Shown: in pieces, positions 1 through 8,918 of the stretch
How positions within the stretch are numbered: the first letter of the stretch is position 1
Layout of the letters: each line of letters opens with the position of its first letter
DNA from: Platanthera guangdongensis
Lineage: Eukaryota > Streptophyta > Magnoliopsida > Asparagales > Orchidaceae
Assembly: GCA_039583875.1 (NCBI GenBank)
Contig: CM077165.1
Coordinates: 76,744,757 to 76,808,756, forward strand
Direction of reading: 5' to 3'
DNA: 64,000 nt
The notes under the pieces: model-generated
The model's database searches: none
What the model saw: only the letters and a program-made list of their open reading frames with translations
What the model was told of the DNA's origin: nothing
Program-made: the position numbers and the translations under genes

Positions 1-865
1 GGGATTTCTCCCGAATAAAACTTAGTTCGCCATGCTTAACAATAGAGTTGGCTGGCAGTAGAAAGACAGTAGTGGCTTTGGTGCAATTGATCCCTTCGTG
101 GACCAGTAGTTCCTGCTTCTCATCGACTGCCGGAGGAAGTCCATTCTTTGGCGTCTTCTCCAGATGTGCTTCCAATGCGGGGGAACCTGAATCCAGCTTG
201 ACATCTGTGACACTCAGAGAAATGTTAGTTGGGATGGAAGAAAAATGTAGGGATGTTTTATCGAGGGTGGACTCTTCGTTTGGCCAAGTGACACGGCCTT
301 TGGAAAAGTCAAGGGATGCGCCACTGGCTATTAGGAATGGGACTCCTAATATAGGAATGGATTTATTGTCCTGTGGTCCCAAAACCTGAAAGTCAGTGGT
401 GATACTGGTGTCGTTAACCTCGATTTCAACGTCCCGTACACCGCCCTCCGTGTCAACCAGATTGCCATTAGCTAAGATAAGTGATTTCCGATTTTCCATG
501 TCAACTTGTAACTGCATCTTTGCAGCATCTTGCAAAGTGAGTATGTTGCTGGACGCCCCGTAATCGCATAATGCTGGAGTGTCGATGTTATTGATTTTAC
601 AATTAATGACAAGTTCGTTGAGGTTTCCCGAAGTGTCCTCCCCAAGGCGCTTTCCTTGTTCATGGGGGTTCTTTTCAGTGTTGCTCGGTAAGGTGCCTTG
701 GGTGCGCTCGGAAACCACTTGAGCCAATTGGCCCAATTGTGCCTCCAATTTGCGCATCGAGGCGGCCTGATTTGTCATGTTGGTCTGGGAAATCTCAACA
801 AACTTCTCGAACATTTCTTCCAAAGAATTTTTCTTAACGATGGGGGGCCCTTGGGAATAATTCGG
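1..865 (-). pseudogene. Gag C-terminus and aspartic protease, in frame with gag past a stop
   Basis: Translation in the gag frame beyond the TAA at 866-868 stays open to the window edge. It first gives the usual Athila Gag tail (KKNSLEEMFEKF, then LPSNTEKNPHEQ), then a retropepsin-like domain with the active-site stretch LCDYGASSNIL near 545-575. Athila proteases typically read CDLGAS here, so Asp-x-Gly-Ala is retained. A later ILGVPFLIASG stretch is the second conserved protease block. Because the frame has no start codon and leaves the window it is easy to miss. The protein would be released from the gag-pol polyprotein. I class it as a pseudogene because the only visible route to it crosses a stop. 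Confidence 0.75.
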
Positions 866-1930
866 TTAAGGCGGCCGCGGTTGGCTACCGGAAGCATACG
901 GATCGTTCTGATGCTGCCCCGGTTGCCATCTTTGGCCAGATGTGTTAGGATTCCAAGAAAAGTTGGGGTGATTTCTCACCCCCGGGTTGTAAGTATTCCC
1001 GTATGGCACTCCCCTGTTTTGATTGGCAACAAAATTAACAGATTCATTCAAAAACAAAGATTCATCTTGTACCTCAACTCCTGAGCATTCGAAGCTGTGA
1101 TGATCAGTGCTTCCGCACCCTTGACATGAGATTGCCATCACTGGGGCGGCAGGAGCAGGCTTGGGGATATCCAAGGCAAACACTCCACTGGTACTTCGTG
1201 GGATGTTTCTTCCCGCGGTCCAGTACGCACTGTGAGTTGCGGTGTCTTGTAAGACTTTCAGAGCATCATCTGGAGCAAGATTCATGATGGTTCCTCCGGA
1301 GGCAGCATCGATCATGGCTCGGTGGTGGGGATCAATAGCAAAGTAGAAACTTTCGACGAGATTCCACGTTTGGAATCCATGATTAGGGCACTTCCTCAGC
1401 AGCTCATTAAAATGCTCCCAAACTTCGGCTAAGCTTTCTTGATCGGCTTGCCGGAAGTTGGCTATTGCGCGCCTCAAGCTCACGATCCGATCCACCGGAT
1501 GGAACTTAGCTAGAAATTTGGTAGTCAAAGCCTCCCAGGTGGGGGCTATTCCAGGTGGAAGGGAGTGAAGCCATGTCTTGGCTTTGTCTCTTAATGAAAA
1601 AGGGAAGATACGGAGCTTGACTGTTTCATCTGGGATTCCAGCGTAGCGGAACGTGGCGCAGATCTCGGAGAATTCTGTAAGGTGAAGATGGGCGTCTTCA
1701 GTGGCCATTCCGGAGAACTGAGCGTTGTTCCGAATAATATTCAGAATAGCTGGTTTGATCTCGAACTGAGGATTTGTAATAGCATGTCCGAAACCGGGGT
1801 ATATACTCCCAACAGTGGGTGTAGTATAATCCCTCATGGTGCGGACCTGGGGAGGATTCACTTCATTTTCGTCGTCATAAGGTAGCCCTCCAACTCGGTT
1901 GCCTGCATCAATATTCAGCTGGTCTCCCAT
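866..1930 (-). CDS. Gag polyprotein, Athila-type Ty3/gypsy
   Basis: A 354-residue Gag, the structural protein that forms the virus-like particle and binds element RNA. The middle carries the retrotransposon gag core (PF03732-like) with the typical stretches LRIFPFSLRDKAKTWLHSLP and TTKFLAKFHP. Near residue 270 a CCHC zinc knuckle reads CQGCGSTDHHSFEC with correct C-x2-C-x4-H-x4-C spacing. I took the ATG at 1930, but Athila-like codons (DPEIERT, then an Arg-rich run) continue upstream in frame to a TGA at 2030-2032 without another ATG, so the true start may be lost. The frame ends at a TAA (866-868), yet gag/protease sequence resumes in frame directly after it, so this stop is probably a mutation. 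Confidence 0.85.
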   Translation of the reverse strand: MGDQLNIDAGNRVGGLPYDDENEVNPPQVRTMRDYTTPTVGSIYPGFGHAITNPQFEIKPAILNIIRNNAQFSGMATEDAHLHLTEFSEICATFRYAGIPDETVKLRIFPFSLRDKAKTWLHSLPPGIAPTWEALTTKFLAKFHPVDRIVSLRRAIANFRQADQESLAEVWEHFNELLRKCPNHGFQTWNLVESFYFAIDPHHRAMIDAASGGTIMNLAPDDALKVLQDTATHSAYWTAGRNIPRSTSGVFALDIPKPAPAAPVMAISCQGCGSTDHHSFECSGVEVQDESLFLNESVNFVANQNRGVPYGNTYNPGVRNHPNFSWNPNTSGQRWQPGQHQNDPYASGSQPRPP

Positions 1931-2136
1931 TGGGGCAAAATTGATGGCTGCGGTGCGTCTTCGTGCTAAGAGAGTACGTTCGATCTCTGGGTCATAGGTG
2001 ACAAAATCTCTTGTAGCTCGGCCTTGTATTCACTGTGGCAAACACTACACACTAGAAGAAAACAACAGTCAAAGCAAAACAACACTAACTCTTATAACAA
2101 TATTGGAAGTCATCCGAAGTCGCTCTACAGTTGCAT

Positions 2137-2154
2137 TCCCCGGCAACGGCGCCA
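2137..2154 (-). other. Primer binding site (tRNA-Asp type)
   Basis: On the minus strand the sequence TGGCGCCGTTGCCGGGG begins six bases after the LTR end. It is the standard Athila/Tat primer site, complementary to the 3' end of tRNA-Asp, and it fixes the element's orientation. Confidence 0.9.
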
Positions 2155-2160
2155 AAAACT

Positions 2161-3155
2161 TGATGCGTGTAATACGGCAAGCGCACCGGTCGCACAAGTA
2201 ATAAAGTTTTGGGAGTAAATCCCAAAGTGTCGGTCTCTTGAGGAATGTAATTAGCGTAGAACAGCAACAGTACTGAGAATATCGTTATGAGAGTTAAAAA
2301 TAGAACAAAAAGAAAATAGCGGAATCGGGAGATTGTGGATGTTTGATCTACTGAACTAGTAAAAACTATGCGTGTCGACGGCACCGCTTCGCAAGGTGAA
2401 ATGGGTTTGTCGGCCGCTATGCCGAACTTCAGTTGGGCGAGTGGAAGGGAAACTAATGGATTGTAGCGTTCTTGTGTGGATTGCAATCGGACAAGGCACA
2501 GGAATGAAGTGGATGTGGGGTGAGTGAGGCGCATTCACAGACAGAACTCACAAGCATAAGAAGAAACTAACATTCCATTAACTAGAAAGTAAACTTGATA
2601 TTCAGGGATGGAAATGTTCATTACACTGCTCAAAATATTCATAACACAGAGGAAGGGGAAGAGGAGTAAACCAAAAGAGAATGAAGATCCACCGCGGGTC
2701 GTGGCCGGAGTAGCGAGTTGTCAATCCGCTTCCGGGCTCAGTCCAAAGAGGCTTCCGGTACCAACGATCTGTCACCTCGAAGGCCTTTAAGTCAGTTGAA
2801 AATGTAGAGTAGTGCGCACGATCGGGGGTGCACGACCAGTGGTCGTGCGCATTAGATCCCCTGATCGTGCGCAGTATTCCTGTTTCACAATCATCCCGGA
2901 ACACGCACACGACCCCTGTACCAGCAGAAGGGGCAGAAAGGCCACCAGAACGTGCACACCACATCCCCGAGATAGGGCTAGAGAATAACACAAAAATGGA
3001 AACACAGAAAGCACACAGAAGCGGGCCTACAGTGCACTTACTCGTGAAATAGGTACATAAACACAAATAAGCAATAAAGGCTCTCAAGTGTAGTGATAAG
3101 GCGATAAAACCAGCCCAGATGAGTCCAAAAATCAGTGTAAAATGTGGACTCATCA
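2161..3155 (-). repeat. 5' LTR of Athila-type element (995 bp)
   Basis: On the minus strand it begins TGATGAGTCCAC and ends ACACGCATCA, directly before the primer site. The first 50 bases are nearly identical to the start of the LTRs at 30853 and 37191. It is about 420 bp shorter than those LTRs because it holds fewer copies of the GCGCACGACC/GGTCGTGCGC palindrome block (one clear copy, 2828-2850). Solo and other copies of the family should be findable from these ends. Confidence 0.85.
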
Positions 3156-3160
3156 GATCC

Positions 3161-3670
3161 CCGGGCGGTTTATTTGAGAAAAGCGGCAGATTGATTTAGT
3201 TTTATTTAGAAAATGGAGTGCGCGGATTTATTAATTTGGATATAAAAAGTTGAGATCGAGTTTTAACGAAAGGAGGCATGTGCACCTATCGCGTGTAGTA
3301 CAAGATATTCCGGGGTGGAATATCGAGGTCGTATTGTTCTCGGGGTCGGTTCGATTATTTCTACTCTTCCCTAGAGGAGACTATTATTTTACCGATAATT
3401 ACTTATCGGATATTTTTATATATATAAAAGTAAAAAGAAAGACAAAAAATAGAAAATGAAAGCATAAAAGGGAAAGTAATAAAGGTGGAGCCGATGATGA
3501 GCTTAGCGCGACCGCATCAAATAGAATTTGAACTAAAATAAACTTTTAATAAAAAGTGATCCTAAATTTCAAATTAATTAAGGCGGAGACTTGGCCGTGG
3601 AGGTTCCACTAAAATGAGCTCACCTAGCTATAGGGTTATCGCTCACCTAAACGGTAAGACTATTCGACCG
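3161..3670 (+). repeat. Left inverted arm (about 510 bp)
   Basis: Matches the reverse complement of 5920-6440 with scattered substitutions and small indels, from GCGGTTTATTTGAG to GACTATTCGACCG. Shared blocks include ATATTCCGGGGTGGAATATC and CGATGATGAGCTTAGCGCGA. Confidence 0.85.
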
Positions 3671-4418
3671 GGCTCTCGTCGATGAATTGTAAATATACCT
3701 ATTTTTCTGTACAATAAATATGTCGTTTTAGTTAATTTTTGTCATTTTTATTTATTTTTCTATAATAAATTGCTCCTATTGTGTAAACATTATACTAACT
3801 TACTTTTATTTTGATTTTTAGAAAATTTCAGGAAATTGTCAAATTTTGCATGAGTCACGCCTGTGTACTTTGGGTTACGCCCGTGACCAGGGCGTGATAA
3901 CTCAAATCCCCTGAAATCGGCCGCAAAATGAAGAAATTGATGAACACACCCGACGTCAAGCCCGTGTCCAATGATACGCCCCATGACCCCAGCCCGTGTC
4001 AAGCAAGCTCGACGTTTTCCTCTTGATGAACGTTGACCAACCCGACATGCCGAGAGTCACGCCCGTGACCTGGGGCGTGACTTCTCCACCTAACTCGACG
4101 AAAACACGCTCGATGTTTTCCGCTCGACGAATGTCGACTCAACCCGACATGCCCGTGTCAAGATGCGACACGGGCGTGTACTCCTCCACCTGGCCGACAA
4201 GACCTGCGCAGTGACATTTCGATGCAACCCACGCCCAGTTCTACCTCACCGACACGCCCATAGTCACGCCTGTGATATGGGGCGTGACTGCCGCGATACC
4301 GACACGTGTCCTGCCCGAAGTCAAGCAAGTCGTCACCTCGCCGGATCGAATCTTCAATAGTAGTGACACGCCCCCTGACACGCCCATGTCAGAGGGCGTG
4401 TTCTTGAAATTTTCTTCC

Positions 4419-4425
4419 TATAAAT
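4419..4425 (+). promoter_or_regulatory. TATA box of the LTR-like unit
   Basis: TATAAAT follows the CACGCCCGTG module and precedes an AATAAA by about 150 bp. This is the U3-R order expected of an LTR read in the plus direction. Confidence 0.5.
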
Positions 4426-4571
4426 TCAGAGCTGCTGTAAGGATTTCTGTTCCACTTTTTGGACCCATTTTGTATTGGGAAAATGTTGCCTAGATGAATT
4501 CCAAATGTTATGTAAGGGAATTTCTCCCCCTCTCCTTTATTTTCTTAGCTTTGTAATCTCCTACTTTGATT

Positions 4572-4577
4572 AATAAA
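4572..4577 (+). terminator. Polyadenylation signal AATAAA
   Basis: AATAAA in TTAATAAAACTTG, about 150 bp after the TATA box at 4419. A short R region would fit between the two. Confidence 0.4.
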
Positions 4578-5381
4578 ACTTGTAGATTTTTTCTCTTTCT
4601 ATGGGTTTGGATTTCATCTATGTGGGCACTCTTATGCAATCTTATTTTTACTTTGTTTTAACCTTTGTTTTTGTTCTTTACTATGTGTGTGTGTGCGTGT
4701 ATGAGTATATCTTTTATCTTTATGTTTGGTAATGTTTACTTAGATTTGGTTAGATTTAGAATTTTGTAGCTTATATTTCATTCCTATAGATGCGTAAAAA
4801 TGTTTTCAAAGTGGTTTTTAATTTTCTTTAACTTAGATTTTCTTGTTTAGGGTTGTTTAACTTTTTCGTTCTTTTTTAATTTATTTACACTTTTTTAGCG
4901 TTTTTATCAAGTTATAAGAATGAAAATATAGTAGTTTTAATTTTTCGAGCATTTCAATTTTCATTTTAAACATTTGTCCGTTTAATTTTTTTGTCTTTTT
5001 TTTACGCATTTCTACCACATTCTAGCTGTAGAATTGTATTCGTTTTATTATTCCGAACACTTCTATTTTTGCGTTTATTTGCAAAACTGTTTGCCTGTTT
5101 ATTTTTATTTTCACTTTTTATGCATTTCTATCGCATTATAGTGGTAGAAATACAGTTGTTTTAATTTTTCAATAACTTAGTTATTTTTGCAATTTTTATG
5201 TGTGAGCATTTATTTCCGCCTACTCGTTACGAGTTAAATGATGCATTGTTTTCATTTCATTTAGTAAAGTGTGTGTGTGCGTATTTTACTTTCATGTCGA
5301 GTGAGTGTGTTTTAATTCTCTGCAATGTGTGTGCGTGAGTTTTACTTTATGTCGAGTGTGTGCGTGCGTTGCATTTATTTT

Positions 5382-5489
5382 GTCCTACTCGTTTGAGTAG
5401 GACTCACTTTAATTTCTCCCGCCCACGCATTTGCGCCGGGACTCGAACTTTACTGCTTTCATTTCAGTCCTACTCGTTTGAGTAGGACT
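5382..5489. repeat. Duplicated hairpin GTCCTACTC-GTTT-GAGTAGGAC
   Basis: The same perfect palindrome with a four-base loop occurs at 5382-5403 and 5466-5489, 84 bp apart, in AT-rich DNA full of TGTGTGTGCG tracts. Function unknown. Confidence 0.6.
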
Positions 5490-5919
5490 TGCAATTTACT
5501 GCTTTATTTCCTGCTTTATTTTCCTGCTTTCATTTTATCGCTTTCATTTACTACTTTATTTTATTGCTTTCACCGTCTCCCGTCCCCATTCCGATGAGTG
5601 GCTAACCGTTCTTACCCCTCGATATTGAAGAGCATTGGGACAGATAAAATAGCTTCAAATAATTAAAGGTCATGTTTTTCTTATTAATTAAAATTACTTA
5701 AGGTTTTCCCGAGGTTTACGACGCGTAGGACCACATATCGATGTGTGGGCCCTATTTCCGTAGTCATACGCTAGCTAGCCGAGAGGTCGTGCGTATGGAC
5801 CGATCACCCCTTGGTAAAGAGAGTTCCGCACTAACCCTCGAGAGAGGAGGCGCGCCAACTCTGTCGGATTGGGTTCCCCACCCAATAGCAGGGTTATTAG
5901 CGTAATGCGGGCTAACGTT

Positions 5920-6440
5920 CGGTTGAATAGTCCTAGCGTTCAGTTGAACGATAACCATATAGCTAGGTGAGCTCATTTTAGTGGAACCTCTACGGCCAAG
6001 TCTTCGCCTTAATTAATTTGAAATTTAGGATCTCTTTTTATTAAAAGTTTATTTTAGTTCAAATTCTATTCGATGCGGTCGCGCTAAGCTCATCATCGGC
6101 TCCACCTTTATTGCTTTCCCTTTTATACTTTCATTTTCTGCTTTCTTTCTTTCTTTTTTTACTTTTATATATATATAAAAAAATACCCGACAAGTAATTA
6201 TCGGTAAAATAATAGTCCCCTCGAGGGAAGAGTAGAAATAATCGAACCGACCCCGAGAACAATACGACCTCGATATTCCACCCCGGAATATCCTGTACTA
6301 CACGCGATAGGTGCACTTGCCTCATTTCGTTAAAACTCGATCTCATCTTTTTATATCGAAATTACTAAATCCGCGCGCCCCGTTTTCTAAATAAAACCAA
6401 ATCAATCCGCTGCTTTTCTCAAATAAACCGCACGGGGCGC
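5920..6440 (-). repeat. Right inverted arm (about 520 bp)
   Basis: Reverse-complement partner of 3161-3670. It is slightly longer because of a CT-rich microsatellite (about 6139-6158) and an AT tract (about 6166-6180) that differ in length between the arms. Confidence 0.85.
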
Positions 6441-6512
6441 CGCGGGAATTCTCACCAATTTTGGAGTTTTAACAGCATCAAGTTTTTGGACCCGATGCGA
6501 AAATAATCAATC

Positions 6513-7428
6513 AAGAAGCTTACTGAGCAGAGAAGCTTGCTGAGCAGAGAAGAAGCTTGCTGAGTAGAGAAGAAGCTTGCTTAACAGAGAAGAAGCTTGC
6601 AGAGCAGAGAATCTTGCTGAGCAGAGAAGAAGCTTGCTAAGCAGAGAAGAAGCTTGCTCAGCAGAGAAGAAGCTTTCTCAGCAGAGGAGAAGCTTACTAA
6701 GCAGAGAAGAATCTTGCTGAGCAGAGAAGAAGCTTGCTGAGCAGAAAGGAGCTTGCTTAGTAGAGGAGAAGCTTGCTGAGCAGAGAAGAAGCTTGCTTAG
6801 TAGAGGAGAAGCTTGGTGCGCAGAGGAGAAGCTTGCTGAGCAGAGAAGAAGCTTGCTGATTGGAGAAGAAGCTTGCTGAGCAGAGAAAAAGCTTACTGAG
6901 CAGAGAAGAAGCTTGCTGAGCAGAAAAGAAGCATGCTGAGCAGAGAAGGTTGCTGAGCAGAGAAGAATCTTGCTGAGCAGATAAGAAGCTTGCTGAGCAG
7001 AGAAGAAGCTTGCTGAGCAGAGAAGAAGCTTGCTCAGCAGAGGAGAAGCTTGCTCAGCAGAGGAGAAGCTTGCTGAACAAAGGAGAAGTTTGCTGAGCAG
7101 AGAAGAAGCTTGCTCAGTAGAGAAGAAGCTTGCTGAGCAGAGGAGAAGCTTGCTGAGCAGAGAAGAAGCTTGCTCAGTAGAGGATAAGCTTGTTGAGTAG
7201 AGAAGAAGCTTGCTCAGCAGAGAAGAAGCTTGCTCAGTAGAGGAGAAGCTTGCTGAGCATAGAAGAAGCTTGCTCAGCAGAGGAGAAGCTTGCTGAGTAG
7301 AGGAGAAGCTTGCTAAGTACAGAAGAAGCTTGCTTAGCAGAGAAGAAGCTTGCTCAGCAGAGGAGAAGCTTGCTGAGCAGAGGAGAAGCTTGCTGAGCAG
7401 AGGAGAAGCTTGCTGAGCAGAGGAGAAG
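6513..7428. repeat. 20-bp minisatellite, about 46 units, each with a HindIII site
   Basis: The unit GAAGCTTGCTGAGCAGAGAA repeats head to tail. The variable positions are CTGAG, CTCAG or CTTAG and AGAAGA or AGGAGA. A few units on the left are shortened or have lost bases. Because 20 is not a multiple of three, every frame reads as a 20-residue periodic peptide; a 258-residue minus-strand frame (6678-7454) is such an artefact. The array separates the LTR-like unit on the left from the GC-rich segment on the right. Confidence 0.9.
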
Positions 7429-7648
7429 AGATGGGCCGCTAGCAGCGATAACAACAGACTTCGCCCGTCGTGGCTTAAATGCCACTCTTGCGACGGGCTT
7501 TCCTTTAATAAAGAAACAAGATTACATCTTGCTTAAAGTACCTTAACATGAGAAAGTAATAAAGGGTACAATGGGGTAAGCTGGCGGCTAAGGAAGAAGT
7601 TGTCAGAGACTAAGGATAAGAGGCTGCTAGCAGGCCACACAACTTGAT

Positions 7649-7780
7649 GGCAAGCTGTGCAGGATTGGAAAACTGAGTCCGCAGGGCTTGCTGGCAAGCT
7701 ACGGAGGACTGGAAAATTGAGTACGCAGGGCTTGCTGACAAGCTGTGGAGGACTGGAAAACTGAGTCCGCGAGTCTTGCT
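7649..7780. repeat. 44-bp tandem repeat, three copies
   Basis: Copies start near 7649, 7693 and 7737 with the core GGCAAGCTGTGCAGGATTGG followed by AAAACTGAGTCCGCAGGG and small changes. Confidence 0.8.
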
Positions 7781-7838
7781 GGCAGCGACAGTTTTCCTCC
7801 TGCGCATTCCTCCTTCACAAATGAGGGGTACCGGGGGC

Positions 7839-7846
7839 AATTTATA
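7839..7846 (-). promoter_or_regulatory. TATA box on the minus strand
   Basis: CCTATAAATTGCC on the minus strand, downstream (in that direction) of the 31-bp GC-rich array. This supports reading 7431-8892 as a minus-strand LTR. Confidence 0.45.
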
Positions 7847-7984
7847 GGCTCGAGAAAGATCTTCTAGAAGCAAGGCCCAGTGACGTCATCATGGAGACTT
7901 GTGTGAACTTGACGAGCAAGCTGCCTGGCTGGGCGGATTGGGAGAAGGCAGGCCGCCTCCTTTGGGATGCTGAGGCATATGGGG

Positions 7985-8500
7985 TGGCCTGAGGAGCAGG
8001 AGGCCGCCCCAGGTGGCCGGCCCGGGCAAGGAGGTCGCCCCTGGTGGGCGGCCTAGACTAGGAGGCTACCCCTGGTGGGCGGCCTGGAGCAGGGAGGCCA
8101 CCCCTAGTGGGCGGCCTGGACAAGGAGGCCGCCCCTAGTGGGGAGCCTAGAGTAGGGAGGCCGCCCCTGGTGGGCAGCCTAGGCCACAAGGCCGCCCCTG
8201 GTGGGCTGCCTAGGTAAGGAGACTGCCCCTAGTGGGCTGCCTAGACCAGGAGGTCGCCCGTAGTGGGCAGCCTGGAGCAGGGATGCTGCCCCTGGTGGGC
8301 AGCCTGGACCAGGAGGCCGCCCTTGGTGGGCGGCCTAGAGCAGGGAGGCTGCCCCTAGTGTGCGCCCTGGGCCAGGAGGCCTCCCCTTGTGGGTGGCCTG
8401 GGAAAGGAGGCCACCCTTGGTGGGTGGCCTGGACCAGGAGGCCGCCCCTAGTGGGCGCCCTAGAGCAGGGAGGCCGCCCCTGGTGTGCAGCCTGAGGCAA
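7985..8500. repeat. 31-32-bp GC-rich tandem array, about 16 units
   Basis: Unit pattern GAGGCCGCCCCTGGTGGGCG followed by GCCTGGACCAG, with frequent CTAGTG/CTGGTG and GGC/GGT changes. It lies where U3 enhancer repeats would be if 7431-8892 is a minus-strand LTR. Long open frames on both strands here are products of periodic GC-rich sequence. Confidence 0.85.
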
Positions 8501-8892
8501 CAGGCCCTCCTTATATGCGAGATGGAATCTCTTCTGCCAAGCCAGAGGGTGAGTTCGCCGAGCCCGCGACGGTTTAGTCGGTCTAGGGTTGACGCTGGCT
8601 GGGCGACCTGGCGGACTGAAGACGTAGATCGTGCAGATCACCTCCTACTGCTTTAGATCTCTTCCTGCGTGGAAAAATGCGGCGCAGTTAGCGGGCCTAA
8701 CAGTGAGACCTGGGAGTGTAAGCCATGGGAACAGCCCGCACTCCCACAGGGCACGTGGTTGCTCTGCGACCTGGGCAGACAGAGAAATCTCTCTGCCTAC
8801 ACTTGGACTTGTCGGGAACTCCCGGGAGAATTTGAAGGTCACGACTAGTCAGCAGGCTACCTTAGGAAGGATCGCTGATTTCTGGGTTAACA

Positions 8893-8918
8893 GGTATTTG
8901 GACAGTGGGTGCTCTCGG
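8893..8918 (+). pseudogene. Element A fragment 1: copia protease active-site codons
   Basis: The codons give YLDSGCSR, the start of the SIRE-type protease motif DSGCSRHMTG. They end exactly at the CTCGG target duplication of element B and continue at 28906 with HMTGTRSLL. Gag and everything upstream in element A are missing from the left side, cut off by the putative insertion ending at 8892. Confidence 0.8.

Larger units (their letters stand above)
1..3155 (-). mobile_element. Athila-type Ty3/gypsy element, partial (5' LTR, leader, gag, protease)
   Basis: Reading right to left this is a 5' LTR (2161-3155), a primer binding site, a leader, gag, and an aspartic protease that runs off the window edge at position 1. 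The primer site complementary to tRNA-Asp and the gag and protease sequences are those of the Athila branch of Ty3/gypsy. RT, integrase and the 3' LTR would lie left of the window. The right flank of the LTR is GATCC (3156-3160), the expected half of a 5-bp target duplication whose partner is out of view. The LTR and leader match those of the element at 30853-38615, so both belong to one family. Confidence 0.85.
3156..6474 (+). repeat. LTR-like AT-rich unit with long inverted arms, unclassified
   Basis: A 3.3-kb stretch with no convincing open reading frame. In the plus direction it holds a GC-rich module of CACGCCCGTGAC-type repeats (about 3850-4400), a TATA box (4419), a polyadenylation signal (4572), a long AT-rich part, and an end GGAGTTTTAACA at 6474, all as expected for a long LTR. 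Its two ends are about 510-bp inverted copies of each other, which is not usual for an LTR. The left end is cut by the Athila element. It could be a very long LTR or a fold-back element; I cannot tell which from this window. Confidence 0.5.
7431..8892 (-). repeat. Putative LTR of an unidentified element, minus strand
   Basis: The right end on the minus strand is TGTTAACCCAG, and immediately to its right the element A protease coding sequence begins (GGTATTTGGACAG). That makes 8892/8893 an insertion edge. Inside, on the minus strand, lie a GC-rich array (7985-8500), then a TATA box (about 7839), then AT-richer DNA, which is the U3-R order. No coding domain is visible. The far end and its primer site were not found, so the element's identity is open. 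Confidence 0.4.

Noticed and set aside
2137..2154. tRNA gene
   Set aside because: The match to tRNA-Asp is only the 17-base primer site. No cloverleaf is present here or at the other primer sites.
6475..6495. Athila LTR end plus primer site (GCATCAAGTTTTTGGACCCG)
   Set aside because: The first bases resemble the Athila junction GCATCAAGTTTTTGGCGCC, but the primer-site part does not match tRNA-Asp. It could be chance or a remnant; not enough to call.
6678..7454. 258-residue Leu/Ser-rich repeat protein on the minus strand
   Set aside because: A 20-bp tandem repeat lacking stops gives a 20-residue periodic peptide in any frame. There is no start context, domain or neighbour support.
8210..8656. 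Pro/Gly-rich overlapping frames on both strands
   Set aside because: They arise from the 31-bp GC-rich array. No domain is present.
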